Positions 1 through 7,923 of a stretch of DNA of 33,040 nucleotides are shown here, one piece after another. The notes under the pieces are model-generated. The model ran no database searches. It saw nothing but the letters and a program-made list of their open reading frames with translations, and was not told the DNA's origin. Positions within the stretch are counted from its first letter, which is position 1. Every line of letters begins with the position of its first letter. The stretch is from Bacteroidales bacterium (lineage in GTDB: Bacteria; Bacteroidota; Bacteroidia; Bacteroidales; UBA3824), in NCBI GenBank assembly GCA_024413595.1, contig JAKSUC010000039.1:1-33040 (forward strand). The letters are read 5' to 3'. A program made the position numbers and the translations under genes.

Positions 1-134
1 TATTATTATATATATATTTTTTTATTTATTTTTCTTTTTTTTTATTATTTTATTATTTTATTATTTATAATAATAATAATTAAATAAAAACTAACTTTTT
101 TTATGCCTGAAACCCTTGCCCTGAGAGTTTTTAC

Positions 135-161
135 AGTTTTTATAAGGTCGTTATAAAAACT
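135..161. repeat. 11-bp inverted repeat with GGTCG loop
   Basis: The arms AGTTTTTATAA and TTATAAAAACT are perfectly complementary with a 5-nt loop. The stem is almost all A/T, and no T-run follows on the plus strand, so it is a weak terminator candidate. It could be a protein-binding dyad in the packaging or control region. Confidence 0.5.
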
Positions 162-307
162 AATAATAACTAATAAAAACATAATAATAATTACATAATA
201 TCTATTATCGTTACCAATCTAATCGATTTATTTTTTCTGCTTGAGTGCGTGGGTGTGTATGAAAATATTTTTTTTATTTTTTGGCTGGAGTTTTTTTTAT
301 TTTTTAA

Positions 308-345
308 AAAGGGTCCCATACAGGCACGGCGGGGGTATGTTGGTC
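308..345. other. GC-rich patch, candidate cos/pac site
   Basis: This stretch contains GGGTCCC and GGCACGGCGGGGGTA, the most GC-rich sequence in the noncoding left end, flanked by A/T homopolymers. Cos overhangs of low-GC phages are often short GC-rich sequences beside the terminase genes. This is inference from position and composition only; no end cleavage can be seen from sequence. Confidence 0.3.
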
Positions 346-446
346 TGTGCATAGGAGTAAAGGGGTGATTTATTTTTTCCTCTTTTCTTTTTTTCCTCTT
401 TCATTTTTCCCCCCTTTTATTTTCATCCTTATTTTTTACTACATAA

Positions 447-458
447 TATGCTATAATA
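447..458 (+). promoter_or_regulatory. Extended -10 promoter for the terminase genes
   Basis: TATGCTATAATA contains TGNTATAAT, an extended -10. No good -35 is seen 16-18 nt upstream. The -10 hexamer (452-457) ends only 6 nt before the ATG at 464, so the predicted transcription start falls at or next to the start codon. Confidence 0.6.
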
Positions 459-463
459 ATTTT

Positions 464-1036
464 ATGGAAGAAAAGAAACACAAATTAACACCTAAAGCAA
501 CTTATAAAATAGCAAATGACCCTAAAATAATAAAATATAATAGCATTATGGACGAGGGTCGATTAACTTCTTTTTTTGCTATGATAAGAGCAGGCTACAG
601 TCAAGACTTTGCTAGGCAAAATGCACACATATTTGAGGCTCGTTATGAACGCATAAGCGACACTGATAAGGCTGCTATAAAAAGGGTGGTCGAGCAAAAT
701 AAAGAACAAATAACTTCTGTTAAAGACACTACTTATAGTCAAATTAAACAATCCTTTTATGACGAGATTGACTCTGATGAACTGCCTAAAAACTTTATGC
801 TAGGCTACACAAAAGAGCAAAGTATAGAAACTTTTAAAAGGATACAACTTGATGCAATGAAACCTGACCCGATAACAAACAAGCCACATAATATTCTTGC
901 TGCTATAAAATGCGAAGAAAATATTGCTAAAATGAAAGGGTTTTTGGCTGTTGAGAACAATGACAATAAATCTCAACCTGTGCAAATTATGATTAATAAT
1001 GAGGTGGTAAAGATTAATAAAAATGGTGGTATCTGA
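464..1036 (+). CDS. terS: Terminase small subunit (probable)
   Basis: A 190-residue protein lying directly before the large terminase and overlapping it by 14 bases, which is the standard place for the DNA-recognition subunit of the packaging motor. An N-terminal segment (about residues 28-60) looks like a helix-turn-helix region, with a typical 'RAGYS...AR.NA' pattern seen in small terminases; the middle is helical and charged. I chose ATG 464 because the upstream extension would translate a pyrimidine tract. No Shine-Dalgarno precedes this ATG, and a TATAAT box sits 6 nt before it, so translation may be leaderless. The family call rests on context and the N-terminal pattern rather than a diagnostic motif. 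Confidence 0.75.
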   Translation: MEEKKHKLTPKATYKIANDPKIIKYNSIMDEGRLTSFFAMIRAGYSQDFARQNAHIFEARYERISDTDKAAIKRVVEQNKEQITSVKDTTYSQIKQSFYDEIDSDELPKNFMLGYTKEQSIETFKRIQLDAMKPDPITNKPHNILAAIKCEENIAKMKGFLAVENNDNKSQPVQIMINNEVVKINKNGGI

Positions 1037-2360
1037 TAAAAATATAGACTCTAATGCTAAAATAATAAACTATAACTGGCAATATAGTGAGATTTTTGAG
1101 CCTGTGTTCAACTGGCAAGGACGATACATAGCTTTGCCTGGTGGTCGTTCTTCTGGTAAATCTTTTTTTGTTGCTCATTATTTGCTGCAAAAATTAATGG
1201 TGGATAATATAGACTTGTTGTGTGCAAGAGAACATCAAAACAGTATTGCTGAGTCTAACTACAAGCTATTCACAAACATTATAGACAAATATAATTTACC
1301 TTTTGATGTTCAAGCAACAAAAATAATTTGCAAATTAACAGGCTCAACAATAGTTTTTGTTGGTTTGTCTGATGTTACTGCTGATAATATTAAATCTTAT
1401 GAAGATTTTGGGCTCGTATGGCTAGAAGAGGCTCAAAAGATAAGCAAAAAATCTTGGGAGGTGCTAAACCCTACAATAAGGCGAGAGGGTGCACAAATTT
1501 TTATCACTATGAACCCTGAAGTGCCACACCATAGACATCCTATAATGAGCGAACTAACAACAATTTACAAAGAAGATACCTTGTTACTGCATGTAAACTA
1601 CACTGACAATCCTTTTGTTTCAAAAGATATTATCAAAATGGCTGAAATACAAAAAAAGCATAAGCCTGAAGAATATGCTAGGATATGGCTAGGTGAACCT
1701 GATGATGGCTCTGCTACTGCCGTTGTTAAATATTTTACCGATGATAATATTGTAGAATGCGAATATATAGATACTTTACCTTTGCATTTAACTTGCGACT
1801 TCAACGTTGACCCTATGTGTTGGTATGTTGCTCATAAAACAAAAGACAAAATTTTCTTTGTTGATGAGCTTGTTGTAGATAACACGCATACAAAAGAGTG
1901 CATAGACAATTTTATAACTATGTATAGGGAACATAAAGGCAAAATCATAGTTAATGGCGATGCAAGTGGTGATTATCGCAAAACTCAATCTGCATATTCT
2001 GACTATGCTATAATTCAACGAGAATTAGAGAGGGCTTTTGGGTATAGCCGTGTTAAAATAGACATTAGACGTTTCAACCCATCAATAAAAAGTAGAATTG
2101 CTGCATGGAATAATATGATTTTTGATGCTAACGGCAACAGGAGGCTTTTTATTAGTCCTAAATGCAAATGGTTGATGTATAACTGCTATAACTTAAAATA
2201 CAAGCCTGGAACAAGCATTGTAGATGTTCCAACTCCTGCTCAAATATCAAAAAATATAGACCTAAAATATCTTGAACATCCATTTGATGCTGCAAGTTAT
2301 TTATGTGAGTATTATTTTCCTGTTTATGACGATAACACTAGAAGTTATGAATATGAATAA
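1023..2360 (+). CDS. terL: Terminase large subunit
   Basis: The ATPase-nuclease of the DNA packaging motor. Residues 40-47 (GGRSSGKS) form the Walker A loop, 131-137 (LVWLEEA) the Walker B strand with the catalytic glutamate, and 'TMNPE' near 162-166 the coupling motif. The C-terminal RNase H-like nuclease carries Asp259 (LTCDFN), Asp313 (NGDASGD) and a later Asp in 'HPFDAA' near 423. The 445-residue length is normal for this family (PBSX/Terminase_3 type). It overlaps terS by 14 bases; a GAGG stretch near 1001 may be the ribosome binding site. The call is firm. Confidence 0.95.
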   Translation: MVVSDKNIDSNAKIINYNWQYSEIFEPVFNWQGRYIALPGGRSSGKSFFVAHYLLQKLMVDNIDLLCAREHQNSIAESNYKLFTNIIDKYNLPFDVQATKIICKLTGSTIVFVGLSDVTADNIKSYEDFGLVWLEEAQKISKKSWEVLNPTIRREGAQIFITMNPEVPHHRHPIMSELTTIYKEDTLLLHVNYTDNPFVSKDIIKMAEIQKKHKPEEYARIWLGEPDDGSATAVVKYFTDDNIVECEYIDTLPLHLTCDFNVDPMCWYVAHKTKDKIFFVDELVVDNTHTKECIDNFITMYREHKGKIIVNGDASGDYRKTQSAYSDYAIIQRELERAFGYSRVKIDIRRFNPSIKSRIAAWNNMIFDANGNRRLFISPKCKWLMYNCYNLKYKPGTSIVDVPTPAQISKNIDLKYLEHPFDAASYLCEYYFPVYDDNTRSYEYE

Positions 2361-2381
2361 AAAAATCCACCTTAATGGTGG
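2359..2381 (-). terminator. Possible leftward terminator after terL
   Basis: CCACC (2367-2371) pairs with GGTGG (2377-2381) around TTAAT. On the minus strand the hairpin is followed, after one A, by seven T residues (complement of 2359-2365), which fits an intrinsic terminator for leftward transcription. On the plus strand there is no T-run, so it would not stop the terL message. The stem is only 5 bp, hence low confidence. Confidence 0.35.
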
Positions 2382-2470
2382 TCAGTAATCAGTCTTATAA
2401 TAACAAAGAGTCTAATAAAAATAACGAATGACTTTATACATTATTATATCAATTCTTTGCAAAAAATTCA

Positions 2471-2507
2471 ATATATTGTTAAATGTTGTTAAAAATATAC
2501 AATATAT
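2471..2507. repeat. 9-bp inverted repeat over the portal promoter
   Basis: ATATATTGT (2471-2479) and ACAATATAT (2499-2507) are perfect inverted copies that bracket the -35 element of the portal promoter and end next to the -10. The position suits a regulator-binding dyad, but the arms are A/T-rich, so chance is possible. Confidence 0.4.
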
Positions 2508-2516
2508 GTTATAATA
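2486..2516 (+). promoter_or_regulatory. Promoter for the portal/capsid operon
   Basis: TTGTTA (2486-2491), an 18-nt spacer and TATAAT (2510-2515) preceded by TG (2507-2508) make a -35 plus extended -10 promoter. The gap between terL and the portal gene (2361-2538) holds no gene, so this is its main content. TTGTTA occurs twice 10 bp apart (2476, 2486), and the 12-mer GTTGTTAAAAAT (2485-2496) recurs in the repressor leader. Confidence 0.7.
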
Positions 2517-2538
2517 TGTATAGAGGAGTTTGCCTTAT

Positions 2539-4479
2539 ATGGAACAAATTGAACAACAGAAAGTAAATAGTTATCCTGAGCTTAGAGGTGAGGATAGAAC
2601 AACATTTGCTGAATGGGTAGTTAGTACACATAGAAAACTACATAATAATCGTCAACAACAAGTAGAATTAGCACAAAAAATAGACACTTGGCGAGCAATA
2701 AATCAAGATGTTAATAGCAATTTAAAAATTGACGATAAAATACAAGAAGGTTTTAGAGATGCAAAATTTTCAACTATGTGTTTTATTGACAAAGCACAAG
2801 TTGGCAAAGAGAGTTGGACTAATATAGACCAAATGTATGAAGTTAATGCCACTGATGCTAATTTGCCACCTGATGAGGCTAGAGAAATAACTGATAAACA
2901 AAAATATGCTTTAAACAAGGCTTTAAAAGATAGCAAGGCTGATATTGAATTTGACAAAGCATACGACTACTTTCAACAATGGGGTGAACTAATATCATGG
3001 GTTGGTTGGCAACAAAAGACAATACTTAAAAAAGTTGCTGACATCAATTACGATGGTGGATATAGAGATATTACTATTAAAGAAGAAAATGCACACATGT
3101 CTGCTATTGACCCTATGTTTTTTGAGTTTGATACAGCAACTTACAAGCCTGATGATAAAGATAATTGGGATAGCCTTATAAAAATACATAAAAGATTTGA
3201 GCCTGTTAGCAAAATTGTAAATGCTAAATATTTTGATGAAATAACTCAAAAAAATGTGCCTTTATATAAACTAACAAAAGAACAAGAGCAAGAATTAAAA
3301 GAAAAAGATACAAAGATAGACGATACAGAGCAAAAATCTCAATTAGCAACTAAAAACATTTACGGTAATAGTTACGAAGTTCTCTTTTTGCATGGTGATT
3401 TTGTTTTTAAGGGCAAAGAATATAAGAATTATATAGCCGAAGTCTATGCTGGTAAATACTTAATTAGATTTTGTCCTAATCCTTATTATATTTGTCCTTT
3501 TATTTTAGTTATGCCAGAAGTAGACCCTAAAACAAGACGTGGCATAGCAAAAATGAAAAGTATCATCTATTCTTGTGAACAAAGACAAAATGAAATAAAT
3601 CAAATTTTAAAACTAAGCAAATTAAACACTAACCCTCCTGTTATTGGTTCTAAAACAGCAATTAGAAATTTGCTGCAAGGCAAAGACAAAGGCGTTATTG
3701 ATTGGCAACCAGGCATGACTATTGCTGTTGAAGATTTTGCTGCTACAAATGAAACAAAACCTATAACATTTGAAAATGGATATACTGAAACAAATATAGC
3801 ATTTATAACTAATGAAATATCTGATAATGGCGGTGTTAATGCTAATGCTATGGGTAATGTTGAAAAGCAAGATAGAAAAGCAACCGACCTTAACCTTGCA
3901 AAAGCAGGTCAAGACACTAGACTATCAAAAACATTAGATGTTGTTTACCAATTTATAATCAAAAATATTGAGGCTTTTGCCGATATTATTGCCTTGTTTA
4001 GATATGGTGTAGAGTTTATAAGAGTTTTTGATAAAAAAGAGCAAGTAGAAAAAATAATCGAAATAAACGACTTAGTAAGGCAAGGACACTATCAATATGA
4101 ATACAATGATAGAAATGCTATAACTGCTAGAAAAGATGAATTAAATGCCATTTATCCTTTGCTAGAAAAAGGAGTTCAAGGCGGAATTGTTGATGGCAAA
4201 GAAGCATTGAAAATGATTTTAGAAGTGTATGGTTTTGATGGAGCTGATAAGATATTCAAGCAAGATGACCAATTAGCACAAATTATTGCTCAAATACCTC
4301 CTGAAATGAGGGATATGGCTGCTCAATATTTACAACAAGGAATACAGCAATATCAACAACAACAAGAGCAACAAAAAATGCAAGAACGAGTGAATAAAAA
4401 TGCTACAAGAAAAATAATGCAAGAACAAGCAGACTTACAAGCACAAATGCAATTAATACAAGAACAAGGATTAATGTAA
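2539..4479 (+). CDS. Portal protein (podovirus/P22-like)
   Basis: A 646-residue protein following the terminase genes, in the size range of podoviral portal proteins. It would form the ring at the capsid vertex through which DNA enters and leaves. It has a long mixed alpha/beta body and a Gln-rich, coiled-coil-like C-terminal tail (about residues 580-646) such as the barrel of P22-type portals. ATG 2539 is chosen over the in-frame TTG at 2530 because AGAGGAG (2522-2528) is correctly spaced (10 nt) only for the ATG. It has its own promoter. The call rests on order, size and overall pattern; no short diagnostic motif exists for this family. Confidence 0.85.
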   Translation: MEQIEQQKVNSYPELRGEDRTTFAEWVVSTHRKLHNNRQQQVELAQKIDTWRAINQDVNSNLKIDDKIQEGFRDAKFSTMCFIDKAQVGKESWTNIDQMYEVNATDANLPPDEAREITDKQKYALNKALKDSKADIEFDKAYDYFQQWGELISWVGWQQKTILKKVADINYDGGYRDITIKEENAHMSAIDPMFFEFDTATYKPDDKDNWDSLIKIHKRFEPVSKIVNAKYFDEITQKNVPLYKLTKEQEQELKEKDTKIDDTEQKSQLATKNIYGNSYEVLFLHGDFVFKGKEYKNYIAEVYAGKYLIRFCPNPYYICPFILVMPEVDPKTRRGIAKMKSIIYSCEQRQNEINQILKLSKLNTNPPVIGSKTAIRNLLQGKDKGVIDWQPGMTIAVEDFAATNETKPITFENGYTETNIAFITNEISDNGGVNANAMGNVEKQDRKATDLNLAKAGQDTRLSKTLDVVYQFIIKNIEAFADIIALFRYGVEFIRVFDKKEQVEKIIEINDLVRQGHYQYEYNDRNAITARKDELNAIYPLLEKGVQGGIVDGKEALKMILEVYGFDGADKIFKQDDQLAQIIAQIPPEMRDMAAQYLQQGIQQYQQQQEQQKMQERVNKNATRKIMQEQADLQAQMQLIQEQGLM

Positions 4480-4667
4480 TGTTTGAAAAACTAACAAGAA
4501 TAAGAAAATACATGATGAAAGAAGAATACAAAAAAGACATTATTTCTTATTTGTTAGAAATTGCAACGCAAAATGTAGGGAGGACAGGCAATTTTCAAGA
4601 CGGTATGTTGTTTATAATAGATGCTGTTAGAAAAGTGCCAGAAAGAGTTGAAAATGAAAGAAATTGA
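4479..4667 (+). CDS. Small hypothetical protein after portal
   Basis: A 62-residue charged helical protein whose ATG overlaps the portal stop by one base, so it is translationally coupled. It contains Lys/Glu-rich helices and 'GNFQDGMLFIIDAVRK' and no membrane segment. I do not recognise a family. Its place between portal and scaffold suggests a minor role in head assembly, but nothing in the sequence shows one. Confidence 0.65.
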   Translation: MFEKLTRIRKYMMKEEYKKDIISYLLEIATQNVGRTGNFQDGMLFIIDAVRKVPERVENERN

Positions 4668-4773
4668 AATAAAAAAAGATGAATTGCCTGTAGTAATTAA
4701 GATAGACGGCAAAATGTTCATATTAAGATTAGATAGTGATAAAAATAAGGTTTATTTGAATAAAATAAACTAG
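4654..4773 (+). CDS. 39-residue hypothetical protein
   Basis: A short frame (ATG 4654, TAG 4771-4773) that overlaps the previous gene by 14 bases and ends 10 bases before the scaffold ATG, filling the gap exactly. It is rich in Lys, Ile and Asp with a beta-strand-like pattern (VVIKIDGKMFILRLDSD). Fit with neighbours and the tight overlaps support it being real; an AGAG at 4642 is a weak ribosome binding site. Function unknown. Confidence 0.55.
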   Translation: MKEIEIKKDELPVVIKIDGKMFILRLDSDKNKVYLNKIN

Positions 4774-4783
4774 AGGAGTGATT

Positions 4784-5683
4784 ATGGAAGAAGCAACAAT
4801 TCAAGATGTTAGTACAGAAACAAGTCAAGAAGTTACAACTGAAAATGACACAGTATCAACTGATACTACAAGTCAAGAAGTAGGTGAGCAACAACAAGAC
4901 ACTTCTAATACTGAAAATCAAGAAACTGCAACAACCGAAACAAAGCCTAGTGTTGATTATGAAAAGCAATACAAAGAATTACAGGCTGAATACACAAGAA
5001 AAAGTCAAGAATTTGCTGACTTTAAAAGACAACATCAACCTCAAGTAGTTGATGAGTCTGGAAAACCAACAAGCCAATTTGAGCAAAGATTTGAGTATGA
5101 TTTAACTAACTATGAATTTTCTTCTTACAAAAATCTATCAAGATATTTAGATGTCGATGATAGACAAGAAGTTGAAAGTTTGTTAGACAGAGCAAATAAT
5201 TGCTATATAAGAGGCGACAAGAGAAATTATGATGCTTTGCTAAACGAAGTAAAAGAACACTTTAACCCTCAATATATTGAGGCTATTACTGAACAAAAAG
5301 CATTATATAAGGCTCAAAAACAACAATATATCAATAATGCTGTTAATGAGCAAAGACAAGCAAGTTCTATAAGAGTTGCACAAGAAGTTGAAAAAGTTCC
5401 TGAACTTAACAATTTAATCAACCCTGACTCTGCAAATTATTCACAACCTGTATTTGATGTAATGCACCAACTGTTTAATTTAACAGGTGGATTAGATGTT
5501 AATATGGCTACTAATGCTATTAAAGCAATCAAAGAAGTGGCTATAAAAGAATATCAAGCAACACAAGCAATAGAAAAGCAAAAAAGACAAGCAGGTGTTT
5601 TATCAGGTGATAATGCACAAACACAATCTCAAGGTGAATTATCTATGAACGATAAAGCATTTTGGGAAAAGAGATACAGTTAA
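4784..5683 (+). CDS. Scaffolding protein (probable)
   Basis: A 299-residue acidic protein placed directly before the major coat gene. Residues 1-55 are a disordered Thr/Gln/Glu-rich tail, followed by coiled-coil-like helices with many Gln, Lys and Glu, and a Gln-rich C-terminus ending in a basic 'KAFWEKRYS'. Short basic C-terminal segments bind coat subunits in P22-type scaffolds, which this end resembles. AGAGGAG at 4772-4778 supports ATG 4784 over the GTG at 4778. The call is from order and composition. Confidence 0.75.
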   Translation: MEEATIQDVSTETSQEVTTENDTVSTDTTSQEVGEQQQDTSNTENQETATTETKPSVDYEKQYKELQAEYTRKSQEFADFKRQHQPQVVDESGKPTSQFEQRFEYDLTNYEFSSYKNLSRYLDVDDRQEVESLLDRANNCYIRGDKRNYDALLNEVKEHFNPQYIEAITEQKALYKAQKQQYINNAVNEQRQASSIRVAQEVEKVPELNNLINPDSANYSQPVFDVMHQLFNLTGGLDVNMATNAIKAIKEVAIKEYQATQAIEKQKRQAGVLSGDNAQTQSQGELSMNDKAFWEKRYS

Positions 5684-5698
5684 AAAAGGAATTAAAAA

Positions 5699-6598
5699 AT
5701 GGCACAAACATACGATTTAAACCAATCAATAATTACAAGTACTGCTGCTCAATTTGAAAAAAGATTAGAAAATGAACTTGTAATCGGTAAATTAGCAAAA
5801 ACTGAATTAAAATCTGGGGCAAAAATGGGTGATGAAGTTAATGTAATCATGCCTGCTGAAGTTGCTTTAACAAAATGGGATGGTGGCGACTTATCTGCTC
5901 CTGAAAAAATTAAATCAGGTATTGTAAAAGTTGAAATTAATCAAGGTTATGTAGTTAATTTTGAATTAGAAAAAGCAAAAGAATTACAAATTACTTCTGC
6001 TTCTAATGATGTTGCTGCAAAATTAATTGATGAATACTCATCAGATGCTATGTATAAAGCAAAAGATAGAGTTGATGCTTATTTAGGTGGTTTATATGGT
6101 TTAGCAGGACATGTTGAAGATAATTCAGGTTCTGCTATCAGTTTAACTGCTGATACTGCTGATAAAGCATTTACAATTTTATCAAATGTAAAAGCAAAAT
6201 TATCAAGATTTAATGCTTGGAAAACTGGTAAAATGTTAGCAATACTACCTCCTGAAATGATTTCATTGATGTTAGGTATGTCATTCAATGTTTATACAGA
6301 AGGACAAGTTAAAGATAGAGCAATCGGTGAATTATCACAAAAAGTTGGTTTCAAAATTTTAGAGTCTAACAACGTTGCTATCACTGGCTCAGGTGTAAAC
6401 ACAGTTTACCATCCATTGTTCGGTGTAGAAGGTGAAACATTTGCTGCACCATTACAAAAAGGTTTAGAACTTGTTTCTTATATGAGAGATGAAAGCCTTA
6501 ACAAAGCATTTAAAGGTGCATTTGTATTTGGTGGAAACTGTCCAAATTCTAAAAAACTTGCTACTGCAAATGTTAAAGTTACTTTAGGTTCATACTAG
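5699..6598 (+). CDS. Major capsid (coat) protein
   Basis: A 299-residue protein directly after the scaffold. The N-terminal 'AQTYDLNQSIITSTAAQFEKRLENELVIG', a middle 'GDEVNVIMP' strand, and 'LPPEMISLML' are features I associate with the P22-like coat group (HK97 fold with an inserted domain). It would build the icosahedral shell. Codon use is strongly biased to A/T-ending codons with few rare ones, as expected of the most abundant protein. AAAAGGA at 5685-5691 is a ribosome binding site for ATG 5699. Confidence 0.88.
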   Translation: MAQTYDLNQSIITSTAAQFEKRLENELVIGKLAKTELKSGAKMGDEVNVIMPAEVALTKWDGGDLSAPEKIKSGIVKVEINQGYVVNFELEKAKELQITSASNDVAAKLIDEYSSDAMYKAKDRVDAYLGGLYGLAGHVEDNSGSAISLTADTADKAFTILSNVKAKLSRFNAWKTGKMLAILPPEMISLMLGMSFNVYTEGQVKDRAIGELSQKVGFKILESNNVAITGSGVNTVYHPLFGVEGETFAAPLQKGLELVSYMRDESLNKAFKGAFVFGGNCPNSKKLATANVKVTLGSY

Positions 6599-6622
6599 AA
6601 AAAAACAAAGGAGAAATAAATA

Positions 6623-7000
6623 ATGGCAAGAGATTTAATTACAGTTTTAGAACCAACAGTTGATACAACTAAATCATTGGCTTCTGCTACTGCTACACAG
6701 ACAACTATTAGTACAACTAACAATGCTACTATTGTAGGTGCTACTGGTGTTAAAGATAATTCGTTAACAATTATTGTAATTGCTACAACAGCAGGTACAG
6801 TAACATTTAAAGCAGGTGAATATCCAAACTCTGTTCAAGGCGACTTAGCTGTTGCTTGTGAAGCAGGTGCTACTGCAATTCAAATTCAAAGACCAACTCG
6901 CTTTATGAAAAAAGACGGAAACATCGATGTTGATTTTACAACTATCGCTGGTAAAATCTTTGCAGTTGGAAAACATGCAGGTTTAGAAGCAACTGTATAG
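6623..7000 (+). CDS. Capsid decoration-like protein
   Basis: A 125-residue protein, rich in Thr, Ala, Val and Gly with predicted beta strands throughout, located right behind the coat gene with its own AAAGGAG ribosome binding site (6607-6613). Small beta-rich proteins at this place usually decorate the capsid surface. No family motif was recognised, so this is a context call. Confidence 0.55.
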   Translation: MARDLITVLEPTVDTTKSLASATATQTTISTTNNATIVGATGVKDNSLTIIVIATTAGTVTFKAGEYPNSVQGDLAVACEAGATAIQIQRPTRFMKKDGNIDVDFTTIAGKIFAVGKHAGLEATV

Positions 7001-7012
7001 TAAAATAGTTTT

Positions 7013-7052
7013 TTATATTATCCCTTGTCGTTATCGGCAAGGGGTGATATAA
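7013..7052. promoter_or_regulatory. 18-bp hairpin overlapping a promoter
   Basis: Arms 7013-7030 and 7035-7052 pair over 18 positions (G-U pairs included) around the loop TTAT, with a GC core CCCTTGTCG/CGGCAAGGG. No T-run follows, so it is not a plain terminator. The 3' arm contains the extended -10 of the next promoter (7043-7054), so the dyad could block readthrough or bind a regulator at the promoter. Confidence 0.6.
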
Positions 7053-7054
7053 TA
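7043..7054 (+). promoter_or_regulatory. Extended -10 promoter for neck/ejection genes
   Basis: GGTGATATAATA contains TGNTATAAT (7045-7053), the same form as three other late promoters in this window. It lies 13 nt before the ATG at 7068 with AAAGGAG (7054-7060) between, so the predicted leader is very short. No clear -35 is seen. Confidence 0.45.
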
Positions 7055-7067
7055 AAGGAGTATATTA

Positions 7068-7271
7068 ATGATAAAATTAAGAAATATTCATACTGGGTTG
7101 ATATTTGATTATGAAGATGAGGCAGGTAAAAGTTTAGCAGCAACAAATAAATTTGATTTTGAGATAGTTGATGCTACGGAAGAAATCAAAAAAGAAATAG
7201 AAGAAATGCAAATTCCAACTGATGAAGCATTAATTCTAGGCAAACGCAAAAGGAAAAAAACAAATGGCTAA
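7068..7271 (+). CDS. Small hypothetical protein before neck gene
   Basis: A 67-residue protein with an N-terminal beta-like stretch (IKLRNIHTGLIFDYED), an acidic middle (EEIKKEIEEMQ) and a very basic C-terminus (KRKRKKTNG). It overlaps the next gene by 8 bases. Not recognised; small proteins of this type recur between coat and neck genes in gut phages. The basic tail could contact DNA, which is inference. Confidence 0.6.
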   Translation: MIKLRNIHTGLIFDYEDEAGKSLAATNKFDFEIVDATEEIKKEIEEMQIPTDEALILGKRKRKKTNG

Positions 7272-7923
7272 AACCTTTCTTGATATAAGACTCATGCTAG
7301 CAGATGTTTATATGTCAAATATTGACCCTGACGATATGGTTAGTGGTGAAGAAGAAAAAGACCAAGTTATAAGGAGTTTAAACAGTACTCATACTGAACT
7401 TATGGGTAAATATCCTTACAGCTTTTTAGACACTACAACTACTTTAATTACAGAAGAAGGTCAATCTGTTTACGGTAGTGTAAGTGGTCAAATAGCAAAA
7501 AATGGTATTATTCTTTTGACAGACAATGCTACAAAAGTTTTAGAATACAAGGAAGATGCTTTTATTTTAGAAAGTAAAGAAGGTGAGCCTGAATATTTTT
7601 ATTTTGCTGAAAATGAAAAAATAATATTATATCCAACACCTGATAAAGAATATGAGATTATTATAAAATTTCATGATAGCAGATATGCTATTGACACTAG
7701 CGAAGAGCCAACTAATGAATATGCAGACGATAACACAATAAACATGCCTGAAAGGTTGCAAGACATATATATTGAATGGTTACTGTATCAAACACTTGGT
7801 GATTATATGAGAAATCAATCAAAACCCAGATGGCAACCAACTTTGCAAATTGCAGAAAACAAAAAGAATGTATTTTTAAATATGTTAAGTCCTTATGACG
7901 GCTCATTGAGGTTTATAGTATAA
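7264..7923 (+). CDS. Head-tail adaptor (P22 gp4 / T7 gp11-like)
   Basis: A 219-residue protein between the coat region and the large nozzle gene. The pattern of an N-terminal helical segment ('DIRLMLADVY'), a central beta domain and a C-terminal helical part ('ERLQDIYIEWLLYQTLGDYM') matches adaptor proteins that close the portal ring and seat the tail in podoviruses. It overlaps the previous gene by 8 bases, and its stop codon overlaps the next ATG. Exact family is uncertain; the role is from size, order and secondary structure pattern. Confidence 0.65.
   Translation: MAKTFLDIRLMLADVYMSNIDPDDMVSGEEEKDQVIRSLNSTHTELMGKYPYSFLDTTTTLITEEGQSVYGSVSGQIAKNGIILLTDNATKVLEYKEDAFILESKEGEPEYFYFAENEKIILYPTPDKEYEIIIKFHDSRYAIDTSEEPTNEYADDNTINMPERLQDIYIEWLLYQTLGDYMRNQSKPRWQPTLQIAENKKNVFLNMLSPYDGSLRFIV

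Larger units (their letters stand above)
1..463. other. Gene-free AT-rich region upstream of terminase
   Basis: No credible gene. Positions 1-100 are almost purely A/T with long T and A runs. A perfect 11-bp inverted repeat (135-145 and 151-161, loop GGTCG) follows. 308-345 is a conspicuous GC-rich patch in otherwise very AT-rich DNA, and 371-430 is an almost uninterrupted pyrimidine tract. The open frame starting with GTG at 347 would translate the pyrimidine tract into a Phe-rich leader and is not credible. The position directly before the small terminase gene is where cos or pac sites usually lie. Confidence 0.6.

Noticed and set aside
347..463. N-terminal extension of TerS from GTG 347
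   Set aside because: It would translate the pyrimidine tract into a Phe/Pro-rich stretch; the promoter at 447-458 lies inside it.
7264..7271. Programmed frameshift between the 7068 and 7264 genes
   Set aside because: A run of A exists at the overlap, but the downstream gene has its own ATG and ordinary 8-base overlap coupling explains the junction.
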